A stretch of DNA of 64,000 nt from an uncultured Eubacterium sp. (GTDB lineage: Bacteria > Bacillota > Clostridia > Lachnospirales > Lachnospiraceae), in NCBI GenBank assembly GCA_910580075.1, contig CAJTVR010000005.1:1-64000 (forward strand), in the 5' to 3' direction. This document shows, piece by piece, positions 54,469 through 63,429 of this stretch; the first letter of the stretch is position 1, and the number at the start of each line of letters is the position of its first letter. A model generated the notes under the pieces. The model made no database searches and had not been told where the DNA came from. It saw only the letters and a list, made by a program, of their open reading frames with translations. Position numbers and translations under genes: made by a program.

Positions 54469-55263
54469 ATGATTCCTAAAATAATCCACTATTGTTGGTT
54501 TGGAAACGGAGAACTGACAAAACTTGCCCAAAAATGTATTGCTTCATGGGAAAAGTACTGCCCGGAATATACAATAAAGCGCTGGGATGAAAATGTATTT
54601 GATGTATCTTCCAACAGATATGTAAAAGAAGCCTATGAAGCAGGAAAATGGGCATTTGTGACGGATTATGTCAGGTTATATGCTTTACTTCAGGAAGGAG
54701 GCATATATATGGATACAGATGTAGAGGTGGTGAAATCACTGGATACATTTTTAAATCACAAAGCATTTTCCGGGTTTCAGAAGACAAAAGAAATTCCAAC
54801 TGGAATTATGGCGGGAGAAGCTGGATTTGAGCTGTTTCAGGAACTTTTGAATGATTATGAAGACAGGAGCTTTATACTGACGGGAAAGAGATATAATGAT
54901 ACAAATAATGTGACTTATATTACAAATACATGTCTGCTGAAAGGTTTGAAACTAAATAATCAATATCAGGAAATTGAAGGATTTGCTTTATATCCTTCAG
55001 ATTATTTTTGTGCAAAGGATTATCTTACAGGGGAATTAAAAATGACAGACAGAACCTGCACGATACATCATTTTGCCGGCTCATGGGTCTCACCTAATAT
55101 CCGAAAATGGATGGCGTTTTCTAACAGTCTTAGCCAGCGGTTTGGAGAGAGGAAAATAAATGCAGTTATGGAAACGTTTCCTTTAAAGGCTGTCAGGCAT
55201 TTATATATAAGAGGCATACGTGAATCAATAAAAGATATCAGTATGTATTTAAATAAGGAATAA
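54469..55263 (+). CDS. GT32-like (OCH1-type) glycosyltransferase
   Basis: A 264-residue capsular glycosyltransferase. MIPKIIHYCWFG and the DXD-containing GGIYMDTDVEV define the family of Gly_transf_sug proteins; HHFAGSW is near the C-terminus. AGGTGAGG precedes ATG 54469. Sugar specificity not known. Confidence 0.9.
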   Translation: MIPKIIHYCWFGNGELTKLAQKCIASWEKYCPEYTIKRWDENVFDVSSNRYVKEAYEAGKWAFVTDYVRLYALLQEGGIYMDTDVEVVKSLDTFLNHKAFSGFQKTKEIPTGIMAGEAGFELFQELLNDYEDRSFILTGKRYNDTNNVTYITNTCLLKGLKLNNQYQEIEGFALYPSDYFCAKDYLTGELKMTDRTCTIHHFAGSWVSPNIRKWMAFSNSLSQRFGERKINAVMETFPLKAVRHLYIRGIRESIKDISMYLNKE

Positions 55264-55272
55264 TGCAGAAAA

Positions 55273-56382
55273 ATGAGTATTAGAAAAAAAGCTTTGGTTA
55301 TTGAAATACATCCTTACCACTTTTTTCTCATTCCAGGCAGTGTCAGATATCTGGAAGAATTAGGATTTATAGCAGATATTCTGACCAGAGAGAATAAGGA
55401 TGCAGATGATATACTGCTAAATGCAAATGTGAATAATAAACGTTATTTATTTGATGACCTGAATGTCAGGCAGATTTTGTCAGGAATATGTGTAGAAGAA
55501 TATGATTTTATTTTTCTCACATCTTTGGAATATTTTCATGATAATCTAAAAGAAAGTGCATTAAAATTTCTTCGCTTTCCTGTCGCGGTAAGGGATAAAA
55601 TTGCTGGAATTCAGCATCATCCAGAACTGATCGAAGAGCTGGGGCATGAATGGATGGCTGAACAGGGAAGAATATTTGTATTATCAGATGTTACTTGGAA
55701 TAATATAAAACTGAAACGGTTTATTCCATTTTTTCTTGGAAATTTTTATATTCGAAACACGAATAATAGAAATATTATGACTGTAGGTAATAGTGGAAAC
55801 CGGTATTATATATCAAGGCTAATTGATTATATACGGAAAAATTGTAAAGATATAGAATATCAGATTCATATGATAGGGGCTATTCCAAGATATATGTTCC
55901 TGAAATGGGTAAAATATTTATTCAGACATTATGCTGGCACAGTTATATATAGTAATAAGAACAAATATTATAGAAATATATGCAGTTTCAAATCAATGAA
56001 AAGTATACATCTGTTTGGACGTTTAGATTATCCGTCAATGTATGCAGAATTACAAAAGCAGAGTTTTATATTAATCGGAATGGATCCGCTGACGCAGGAC
56101 AACTTTTATAAAGGGCTGACCACAGGTTCATTGCTGCTCGCATACAGCTTTGGAAAACCATGTATTTTGGAAGAACACTTTGCAGAAGCTTATGGACTGG
56201 ATGCATCAATGGCAGTTATTTTTCGGGATAGTGAGATGGACGGAATTGAAAAGGCAGTTTATATGGACGATGAAGCATATGTACAGCTGGTAAACAATTT
56301 TGAAAAAAAAGCAGATGAAGCAGAAAGAGAATCGGTGTTCAATTTAAAAACTCTGCTGGTAAGAATGAATATTTTTGAGTAA
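55273..56382 (+). CDS. Putative GT-B glycosyltransferase
   Basis: A 369-residue protein with no confident family match. Its predicted pattern is two Rossmann-like halves (KALVIEIHPYHFFLIPGSVRY at the start; SIHLFGRLDYPSMYAELQKQSFILIGMDP and TTGSLLLAYSFGKPCILEEHF late), typical of GT-B enzymes. Its place in the operon supports a glycosyltransferase role. Confidence 0.6.
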   Translation: MSIRKKALVIEIHPYHFFLIPGSVRYLEELGFIADILTRENKDADDILLNANVNNKRYLFDDLNVRQILSGICVEEYDFIFLTSLEYFHDNLKESALKFLRFPVAVRDKIAGIQHHPELIEELGHEWMAEQGRIFVLSDVTWNNIKLKRFIPFFLGNFYIRNTNNRNIMTVGNSGNRYYISRLIDYIRKNCKDIEYQIHMIGAIPRYMFLKWVKYLFRHYAGTVIYSNKNKYYRNICSFKSMKSIHLFGRLDYPSMYAELQKQSFILIGMDPLTQDNFYKGLTTGSLLLAYSFGKPCILEEHFAEAYGLDASMAVIFRDSEMDGIEKAVYMDDEAYVQLVNNFEKKADEAERESVFNLKTLLVRMNIFE

Positions 56383-56415
56383 GATTTGAGTGGGTAAGAT
56401 GACAGATGGTAAAGA

Positions 56416-56544
56416 ATGAATGCAAAGGATGAAAATGAATATCAGCTGCTGCATGAAGGCATCCGGCAGTTGTCTCAGAAAACATTTAAACTGTCACTGA
56501 ACAATCTGGCAGAAGCAGTAATCAGGAATAGAAAACATAGCTGA
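56416..56544 (+). CDS. Possible small ORF or gene remnant
   Basis: A 42-codon frame (MNAKDENEYQLLHEGIRQLS..., ending NRKHS) between two polysaccharide genes. No strong ribosome site, no family recognised. It could be the C-terminal remnant of a lost gene. Confidence 0.3.
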   Translation: MNAKDENEYQLLHEGIRQLSQKTFKLSLNNLAEAVIRNRKHS

Positions 56545-56569
56545 GAAGGTTTGCAGGAGAGAGTATTTT

Positions 56570-57514
56570 ATGGATAAGGGAAGAATGTCCTGGGCAGATA
56601 TTTCGAAAGGGATAGGAATACTGATGGTAATGTTTGCCCATAACAGGCTTGAAATGAATTATGCATCACGGCTTTGCGCTGGCTGCCATATGCCCCTTTT
56701 TTTCATACTGGGGGGGGTGATACTTAAAGTCAGCACAGGTTACTGGAGTTTTTTGAAAAGAAAATTTAGGGGTATTATGATTCCCTATTGTCTGCTTTCT
56801 ATGGTATATGCGTATGGATATGTGATTAGCGGAAATCAGGGGATGGTGCTTACAACGGTGAAAGATACCATTTTTCTGCGGGGAACTGGGACTTTATGGT
56901 TCCTGCCGGCATACTTTTTTGCAGTATCCCTGACTGGGGCAGCGGTAAAATATTTATCAGGAAAGAAATTTTTATTTCTGTTTATTCTTTTAGCGGTGCT
57001 GACTGTATTATTCAATATATTATCTGGAGAATATTTTTCAAAATATTATGTTCTGACAAGAATTTTATATGCTTCCATATATGTGGGTATGGGACATTTG
57101 CTAAAAAATTTATTTGAAAGAAACGGCAGGCGGCTGAACCTGCTGGCAGTCCTGCTGATTCCATATGGAATAATGTGCACGCAGGAGGGGATATTTAAAT
57201 TTGACCTTCATTACGCAAGCATTGATAATCCGTTACTATACCTGATTTTAGGAATGACAGGAAGTATTGGGATTATCTGCCTTAGCAGATTGATTTCAAA
57301 TCATGCCGTGCTGGAGTATTACGGAAAAAACTCACTTTTTTATATGGGGATACATTTACCGTTTGCTATTTTGCTAGAGGGAGTATTTGAGGGAAGAATG
57401 CTTCATAGTTACATGTACCAGATCGCAGGTTTTTTGATTACTCTGGCGTCATGTTTTATTATTCACTTTTGTTATACGAACTTTATTAAGAACCAGCCTG
57501 CTAAGTTTTTTTGA
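56570..57514 (+). CDS. Acyltransferase 3 family membrane protein
   Basis: A 314-residue membrane O-acyltransferase with about ten helices. WADISKGIGILMVMFAHN contains the conserved His of the family, with CHMPLFFILGG after it. It would acetylate the polysaccharide. A G8 run at 56710-56717 lies inside the coding sequence, so it may be phase-variable. Confidence 0.88.
   Translation: MDKGRMSWADISKGIGILMVMFAHNRLEMNYASRLCAGCHMPLFFILGGVILKVSTGYWSFLKRKFRGIMIPYCLLSMVYAYGYVISGNQGMVLTTVKDTIFLRGTGTLWFLPAYFFAVSLTGAAVKYLSGKKFLFLFILLAVLTVLFNILSGEYFSKYYVLTRILYASIYVGMGHLLKNLFERNGRRLNLLAVLLIPYGIMCTQEGIFKFDLHYASIDNPLLYLILGMTGSIGIICLSRLISNHAVLEYYGKNSLFYMGIHLPFAILLEGVFEGRMLHSYMYQIAGFLITLASCFIIHFCYTNFIKNQPAKFF
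56710..56717 (+). repeat. G8 homopolymer in acyltransferase gene
   Basis: Eight consecutive G in the coding frame (ILGGVI); one-base slippage truncates the protein. Confidence 0.85.
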
Positions 57515-57524
57515 GGAAAGACCG

Positions 57525-58316
57525 ATGATTAAAAGTTTTGAAAATTTGATAAAAAATATACGCAGCAGGATTTCGAAATCCTTATATAGTGCGGTAAGAG
57601 AGGAATTAAGAGGAGATATTACCATTACATATTCCATCGTTAATGCGATGATTGAAATGCAAAAAACATTTTCAAAATATAAAAATGCGAATGCTGGAAA
57701 AGATGTTGTGATAATTGCAACGGGGCCTAGTCTGGATGAGTTTAAGCCTATAGAAAATGCGGTCTACATAGGGATGAATAAATGTGTTTTATATGACAAA
57801 GTAAAATTTGATTATATTTTTATGCAGGATTACGGTGCGGTTGCTGATTATATTGAAGAAATTACGAAAGACAGATTTAAGGATACCAGGCGTTTCTACG
57901 GAATCATGCCGCAAGGGTATTATAATGAAATATTTCAGCGAGGTGCGGAAATTCCAGAATCTATTGCTATAAGGCATAACGCAGAAAGATATTATGTTCC
58001 TATAGGCTGGTCTGAAGAGTTTCAAAGGGTATATCCGCTTGACATAAGCAGCCAGATTATGGCAATAGGCGGGTCAGTGGTATCTGCCGCATTTCAGTTT
58101 GCACTGTATACAAATCCTAAAAGGATCTATCTGGCTGGGTGTGATGTGAGTGGAGGCCACTTCGGAGGAGATAAGATGCCGTCTTCGGATCAGACTGACA
58201 TGGTATTTTGGAGCGACAGAAAAAGATTTGCGGAGATCTGGTATCCGGAGACGGAGATCATATCAGTAAATCCCAGGGGACTGAAAGGAATGTTTAAGGA
58301 TATGTATCAGTCCTGA
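57525..58316 (+). CDS. DUF115/GT42-like protein
   Basis: A 263-residue protein with a Rossmann-like core: KDVVIIATGPSLDEFKPIENA gives a GPSL loop, and GGSVVSAAFQFALYTNPKRIYLAGCDVSGG resembles the second nucleotide-binding half of GT42 sialyltransferases and DUF115 proteins. In GT42 enzymes the same elements bind CMP-sialic acid. With a CMP-acylneuraminate synthetase-like gene in this locus, transfer of a nonulosonic acid is plausible but unproven. Confidence 0.55.
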   Translation: MIKSFENLIKNIRSRISKSLYSAVREELRGDITITYSIVNAMIEMQKTFSKYKNANAGKDVVIIATGPSLDEFKPIENAVYIGMNKCVLYDKVKFDYIFMQDYGAVADYIEEITKDRFKDTRRFYGIMPQGYYNEIFQRGAEIPESIAIRHNAERYYVPIGWSEEFQRVYPLDISSQIMAIGGSVVSAAFQFALYTNPKRIYLAGCDVSGGHFGGDKMPSSDQTDMVFWSDRKRFAEIWYPETEIISVNPRGLKGMFKDMYQS

Positions 58317-58347
58317 ACATAAGAATGCATTGACGGTAAAATTAAAA

Positions 58348-60087
58348 ATGGGCAAAATAAAGATTTTAATACAAATCACAAAAGACATATGGAGACTGCT
58401 GTCTGTAAAACGCAGAAAAGGGCTTGTATGCCTGCTTTTTTGTGCAGCAGTTTCGGGAATTTTAGAAATGATGAGCATTTCACTGCTGCTTCCGTTTGTA
58501 AATTATGTGCTGGATATAGATTCATTAAGGAATCATGAACGGTTTGGAGCTTTATTTCATGGCTTCAATGATACTGGAACGGTGTTTTTGCTAAGTGTGC
58601 TGCTTATCATTTGCTTTTTTATAAAAGATTTAATCCTTATTTTAATCAGGAATTACCAGATAGCTTTTGCGAATCTTGTGCAGAGAGAACTGTCTGTAAC
58701 TCTTATGAAAGCATACATAAGTAAAGGATATCTGTTCTTTACGAAATCTAAAATCCATGAGCTGTGCAGGGGGATAGGCGGAGATATTGACGGCGTTCGT
58801 GATATGATTGATAATCTGATCTCTTTTATAATCAACATTTTTACGTTGTTATTTCTCGGGTTGCTGATCGCAGCAAGTAATATAGTCTTTGCAGCTGCTG
58901 TTATTGTATCATTTGCTTTTATCATGTATGTTTTCGTAAGTGCAACGAAAAAGAAACTGAAAAAATACGGGAAAGATTATCAGTATTATAACGGAATGAT
59001 TGGAAAGTATTCTTTAGAAGCGTTTAAAGGGATAAAAGAGATTCTTGTTAACAATAAAGAAAAGTATTTTATAGATCATTACAATGAATCCTATCGTCGG
59101 AGAAATGAAGCTCAAAAGAAAAAAGTTATGACTGAAGAGTCTGCAAAAAGGCTGATCGAGGTATTTATTATAGCCGGGACGGCATTATTTATGAGTATTT
59201 CAGTATTGAATGGCAGTTTTAATATGATGCTGCCACAGCTTGCTATAGTGGTTATGTCATTTGTAAAAATGTATCCAACTGTCTATGCGCTTATATTTAA
59301 TATGAATGCATTGATATTTGGAAGGCCCGCGCTGGAAGCTGCCAAAAATTCATTCCATGGATTCGATGCTGCAAAGATATATGAAACAGATTATCAGTAT
59401 GGAAAGAAAATGAGTGTGGAATCCATAAAGATGGATGGTGTGAAATGGATTTATCCTGATACTGAAAGAGTGATATTGGATGATGTCTGTCTTACAATCA
59501 AAAAAGGGGACTGTGTTGCTGTTATTGGGGAATCTGGGGCAGGGAAGACGACAATTGCAGATATGATGCTTGGCCTGTATAAACCGGTAAGCGGAGATAT
59601 CAAAGTAAATAATATAAGCATATATAAAGACCTTGTGGACTGGCCTGCCATGACAGGCTATGTTGCACAGGATTTGTTTTTAGCTGAGGGGACAATCAGA
59701 CAGAATGTTGCATTCGGAATATGTGAAAACGACATAGATGAAGAAAAGGTCTGGGATGCACTGGACAGAGCGAATCTGTCCGGATTTATTAAGAAGCTGG
59801 ATGGAGGACTTGATACATGGGTTGGAGAAAATGGAATCCGGCTGTCTGGAGGTCAAAGACAAAGAATTGCAATTGCGAGGGTGCTGTATAAAGATCCCGA
59901 GTTTATTATCTTTGATGAGGCAACGTCAGCACTTGATACAGAAACAGAGGAAGCAGTAATGGAATCTATTCTGAATCTGAAGAAATATAAAACAATGATA
60001 ATTATTGCGCACAGGCTCAGCACAATAGAAAATTGTGACAGGGTATATGAGATTAAGGATGGAAAGCTGATAAACAGGAGCAGATAA
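58348..60087 (+). CDS. ABC flippase (PglK/MsbA-like half transporter)
   Basis: A 579-residue ABC exporter half: six transmembrane helices (to about 320) and an ATPase domain with Walker A GESGAGKTT, Q-loop YVAQDLFL, signature LSGGQRQR, Walker B FIIFDEATSALD and the H-loop IIIAHRLST. ATG 58348 is preferred over TTG 58330, though neither has a strong site. It probably flips the lipid-linked oligosaccharide, in place of a Wzx flippase. Confidence 0.9.
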   Translation: MGKIKILIQITKDIWRLLSVKRRKGLVCLLFCAAVSGILEMMSISLLLPFVNYVLDIDSLRNHERFGALFHGFNDTGTVFLLSVLLIICFFIKDLILILIRNYQIAFANLVQRELSVTLMKAYISKGYLFFTKSKIHELCRGIGGDIDGVRDMIDNLISFIINIFTLLFLGLLIAASNIVFAAAVIVSFAFIMYVFVSATKKKLKKYGKDYQYYNGMIGKYSLEAFKGIKEILVNNKEKYFIDHYNESYRRRNEAQKKKVMTEESAKRLIEVFIIAGTALFMSISVLNGSFNMMLPQLAIVVMSFVKMYPTVYALIFNMNALIFGRPALEAAKNSFHGFDAAKIYETDYQYGKKMSVESIKMDGVKWIYPDTERVILDDVCLTIKKGDCVAVIGESGAGKTTIADMMLGLYKPVSGDIKVNNISIYKDLVDWPAMTGYVAQDLFLAEGTIRQNVAFGICENDIDEEKVWDALDRANLSGFIKKLDGGLDTWVGENGIRLSGGQRQRIAIARVLYKDPEFIIFDEATSALDTETEEAVMESILNLKKYKTMIIIAHRLSTIENCDRVYEIKDGKLINRSR

Positions 60088-60954
60088 ATGGGATATATAA
60101 TAAGACAGTGGGAAAAAGAAAAAGATTATAACATATCCTTTGTTTATAATAGATTTGATCTTATCTATGAAAATAATAACTATATTCTGACATCGGATGA
60201 TGACAAATCAATTGTAATTCCAGTGCATGTAGAAGGAAAAAATGCGTTTGCAGGTTTGTGGCTGGCTGATATAAGCACATCATTATGTGAAAATATTTTT
60301 GACTATATTCTAAACTATTTCAAGCTTGACAGCATTTCATATAAAAACAGTATCTGTGCTGTTGGAAAATACAGTATATCAAATCAATGGAAGATTCTGC
60401 TGCCCGAAGCGCCGGATGAATTGTCTGCCAGGCTGAAAAAGAAGGGGAAGTATAATTTAAGAAGAGAAGAAAAACTTCTGAATGAAGAACATGGCCCGTG
60501 CCATTATTATGAGTATTCTGATATTCCGGAAGAAATAGTGAAGGAATATTTTATTCAAAAGAAAGAAAACATGGGAACGGAATATGAAATGACGCCATAT
60601 GAGTATATAGAAGAATTTCATGTTACAAATGGATATGTAATGAAAATCAATGATGAAATCATTTCTGTGCTTTTCTCATGTGAACAGACCCGGTTTGTAT
60701 ATTTGGAAAATCTGTCTTATAAAAAAGAGTATGCAAAATATTCATGCGGATTTCTTCTGTATACTTATTTTTTGAATACTTTGATAAGCAAAGGGAAGGC
60801 AGGGGTTTATTTAGGAGACGGGCACCAGCAGTATAAGACAAGATACGGAGCTGTGGAACAGGAGACTTATAATGGAACATATTTTAAAAATAAGTCAAAG
60901 GAACTTGAGTATTTTGTCAAACGAAATATAATGAACCGTTTATTCAGAAAATGA
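60088..60954 (+). CDS. GNAT-like (FemAB/BioF2-type) acyltransferase
   Basis: A 288-residue protein resembling Acetyltransf_6/FemAB-like GNAT enzymes: KKKGKYNLRREEKLLNEEHGP in the middle and MKINDEIISVLFSCEQTRFVYLENLSY, then YLGDGHQQYKTRYGA, in the catalytic half. It would N- or O-acylate an amino sugar or add an amino acid. Overlap-free start at 60088 directly after the flippase stop. Confidence 0.7.
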   Translation: MGYIIRQWEKEKDYNISFVYNRFDLIYENNNYILTSDDDKSIVIPVHVEGKNAFAGLWLADISTSLCENIFDYILNYFKLDSISYKNSICAVGKYSISNQWKILLPEAPDELSARLKKKGKYNLRREEKLLNEEHGPCHYYEYSDIPEEIVKEYFIQKKENMGTEYEMTPYEYIEEFHVTNGYVMKINDEIISVLFSCEQTRFVYLENLSYKKEYAKYSCGFLLYTYFLNTLISKGKAGVYLGDGHQQYKTRYGAVEQETYNGTYFKNKSKELEYFVKRNIMNRLFRK

Positions 60955-60981
60955 TTTACAAAATAGAAAAGGAGACAGCTG

Positions 60982-61845
60982 TTGGATCATAAAAAAGTAT
61001 CAATCATTACATTGACATATAACCAGTTAAATAAGACGAAGCAGTTTATGGATTCATTATATAAATATACGGATTCTGAGTTTTTTGAACTGATTGTAAT
61101 AGATAATCATTCAAAAGATGGTACGAAAAATTATCTGAAAAGCCTGGAAAAAGAAAAAGGAATCAGGCTGATCTGCAATGATCATAATATGGGGTATGCC
61201 AGAGGAAACAATCAGGGACTGCGTATGGCGGAGGGAGAAATGATTGGCCTGCTAAATAATGATATTTTGCTTTCGCCCCGCTGGCTGGAAAATGTGATCA
61301 AAACGTTTGAAGAACATAAAGACGCAGGACTTGTATCGCCGGTTATGCTGATAGATTTGGAAGAATCATCTGGAATATCATGCAGGAAAGAGAATTATAT
61401 GAGGTTTGGCATGGAGTATGCCGCCAAAGCGGAATGCAGCAGCGAAAAGTTTTTGTATCCGCAGTTTTCATGTGTGTTTCTTAAAAGAGAACTGCTGGAT
61501 ACCGTTGGCTATCTGGATGAGAAATTTACTCCTGCGTTTTATGAAGATGATGACTATACTATTCGAACGTGGAGGAAGGGTTATAACTGCTATATATGTA
61601 ACAGAAGTTTTTATTTCCACGACCATTCTGCCACATCCAGGCATATACATAATTCAATTATGTCTAGGAATGAAAAATATCTGGAAGAAAAAGACTATCT
61701 GGCTTACAAAGTATGCATGCTTTGGAACGAAAATATAAAATTGAAAAAAGAGGCTGAGAAAACTTTATATTATAAAGTAAAAAGAATAGTGAAAAAAATT
61801 ATAAAAAAGCCTTCTGTTCCACAAAATAGAAAGCGGCAGCAGTGA
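60982..61845 (+). CDS. GT2-family glycosyltransferase (rhamnosyltransferase-like)
   Basis: A 287-residue GT-A enzyme beginning at TTG 60982 after AAAGGAG. VSIITLTYNQLNKTKQFMDS, VIDNHSKDGT and GLLNNDILLSPRWLE are typical of rhamnosyltransferase-like GT2. A basic C-terminal tail is present. Confidence 0.9.
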   Translation: MDHKKVSIITLTYNQLNKTKQFMDSLYKYTDSEFFELIVIDNHSKDGTKNYLKSLEKEKGIRLICNDHNMGYARGNNQGLRMAEGEMIGLLNNDILLSPRWLENVIKTFEEHKDAGLVSPVMLIDLEESSGISCRKENYMRFGMEYAAKAECSSEKFLYPQFSCVFLKRELLDTVGYLDEKFTPAFYEDDDYTIRTWRKGYNCYICNRSFYFHDHSATSRHIHNSIMSRNEKYLEEKDYLAYKVCMLWNENIKLKKEAEKTLYYKVKRIVKKIIKKPSVPQNRKRQQ

Positions 61846-61861
61846 GCGGGGATATGTAAAA

Positions 61862-62599
61862 ATGTCAATGAGGAAAATAGTAAAAAGGATTAGTATCAAT
61901 ATAAAAGACACAAAGCGCATGGCTAAGTATAAAAAACTAAAACCCGCTTCTACGGGTGAAGATATGAGAATGGCTGCAGACATGATAAAAAAGCTGACCA
62001 CGCTGAGACCCCAAAATGTATTTGAAATTGGGGCAAATTTAGCGCAGGATGCAGAAGTTCTAATGCAGGAGTTTGCTGAAAGGGGGGGGGTAAGACCAGA
62101 CAGCGTTTATGTGTTTGAAGCACATCCGCAGTTATTCAGGTATATAAAAAGGCTGCATAGATTCAATGCCTATCATTGTGCAGTATCTAATGAAGATGGA
62201 AATCATATGTTCCATATGCCCGATGCGCTGGCTTCAAACAGCGGGGTGTCATCGCTTCTTGAGAATCATGAATTCAATTATACACAAAAGGTAAAAGTAA
62301 AGACAATACGAATGGATACTTTTATGAAAGACCACAGCATAACAGCAGCTGATTTCGTGAAAATAGATGTTGAAGGATGCACATGGGAAGTGTTAGATGG
62401 ATTTGGAGACAGGCTTCGGGATGTACGTGCAATCCAATTGGAAGCAGAACATACAGAGGCCTGGAAAGGAGAAAAATTATATTACGATATTGAAAAAAAG
62501 ATGACAGAAAGCGGATTTGAACTGCTGTGGTTTGAACGAAAATTCGACCAGAGTGATTCCCTATGGGTAAAAAAAGAGTTTGTGAAGATTCAGCCGTGA
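61862..62599 (+). CDS. FkbM-family methyltransferase
   Basis: A 245-residue SAM-dependent O-methyltransferase. VFEIGANLAQDAEVL is the SAM loop (glycine motif I), with VYVFEAHPQ and DFVKIDVEGCTWEVLDGF completing it. It probably methylates a sugar hydroxyl. A G9 run at 62082-62090 lies inside the SAM-binding domain (ERGGV), a candidate phase-variation switch. Confidence 0.9.
   Translation: MSMRKIVKRISINIKDTKRMAKYKKLKPASTGEDMRMAADMIKKLTTLRPQNVFEIGANLAQDAEVLMQEFAERGGVRPDSVYVFEAHPQLFRYIKRLHRFNAYHCAVSNEDGNHMFHMPDALASNSGVSSLLENHEFNYTQKVKVKTIRMDTFMKDHSITAADFVKIDVEGCTWEVLDGFGDRLRDVRAIQLEAEHTEAWKGEKLYYDIEKKMTESGFELLWFERKFDQSDSLWVKKEFVKIQP
62082..62090 (+). repeat. G9 homopolymer in FkbM gene
   Basis: Nine consecutive G within the methyltransferase reading frame; a one-base change truncates the protein early. 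Confidence 0.85.
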
Positions 62600-62627
62600 T
62601 GAAACAATGTATTAGGATACTGGAAAT

Positions 62628-63398
62628 ATGGGAATAAAGAATAAGCTGAAAGATTATTACATAAATGTATGCACTCAAAAATTAAATATTGATAAAGAAG
62701 ATAAAATACTGGTGGTTGCACCGCATCCGGATGATGAAACATTGGGTGCTGGCGGACTGCTGGCTTTATATGATCATTGTGACGTTATTGTTGTAACAGA
62801 TGGAAGAATGGGAAACCCTGAATGGAATGCAGATAAGACTGCAAGGGTAAGAGAGAAAGAGCTGGAAGAAGCTATGGAGGCTGCTGGAGTAAAGAAGGTA
62901 TACCGGCTTGGATTTCATGATTCCAGGCTTAGAGGAAATGAAAGACTTTCTGGAGCAGATATCAGAAAGTACGATTATATATTCCTGCCGGGAAAATACG
63001 AAAACCATCCTGACCATACTGCTGTAAATAAAATTTTCAGGCATTTAGCAAAATCTCAGAACCGGTACTGCCCAATATATGAATATGAAATATGGACTCC
63101 GTTAAGAAATCCGACTCACTATCTGGATATATCAAAATATGTTCAGAAAAAGAAAGACATGATATCAAAATACAAGTGTCAGCTGAAACATGTAAATTAT
63201 TATAAAATACTGGATTTGAATTCTTACAGAGGCATGATGTATGGCTGCGGCTATGCAGAGGCATTTGAGCAGGTTCTTCCTTTTACAGAAAAATTGAAAA
63301 GAAAAACAGTTATAAAAATGATTCAGATATATAGTACAGTATGCAAAAGTATGAAATACTTACAGGTTTGTCTGAAGAAAATGAAAAAGTTAATTTAA
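62628..63398 (+). CDS. PIG-L/LmbE family deacetylase
   Basis: A 256-residue zinc-dependent N-deacetylase-like protein. VAPHPDDETLGAGG near residue 30 and the later HPDHTAVNKI supply metal-binding His and Asp residues. It would deacetylate an N-acetyl sugar of the repeat. C-terminus basic and helical. Confidence 0.92.
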   Translation: MGIKNKLKDYYINVCTQKLNIDKEDKILVVAPHPDDETLGAGGLLALYDHCDVIVVTDGRMGNPEWNADKTARVREKELEEAMEAAGVKKVYRLGFHDSRLRGNERLSGADIRKYDYIFLPGKYENHPDHTAVNKIFRHLAKSQNRYCPIYEYEIWTPLRNPTHYLDISKYVQKKKDMISKYKCQLKHVNYYKILDLNSYRGMMYGCGYAEAFEQVLPFTEKLKRKTVIKMIQIYSTVCKSMKYLQVCLKKMKKLI

Positions 63399-63429
63399 AT
63401 ACAGGTATGATACGAAGGAGGATATTCGA

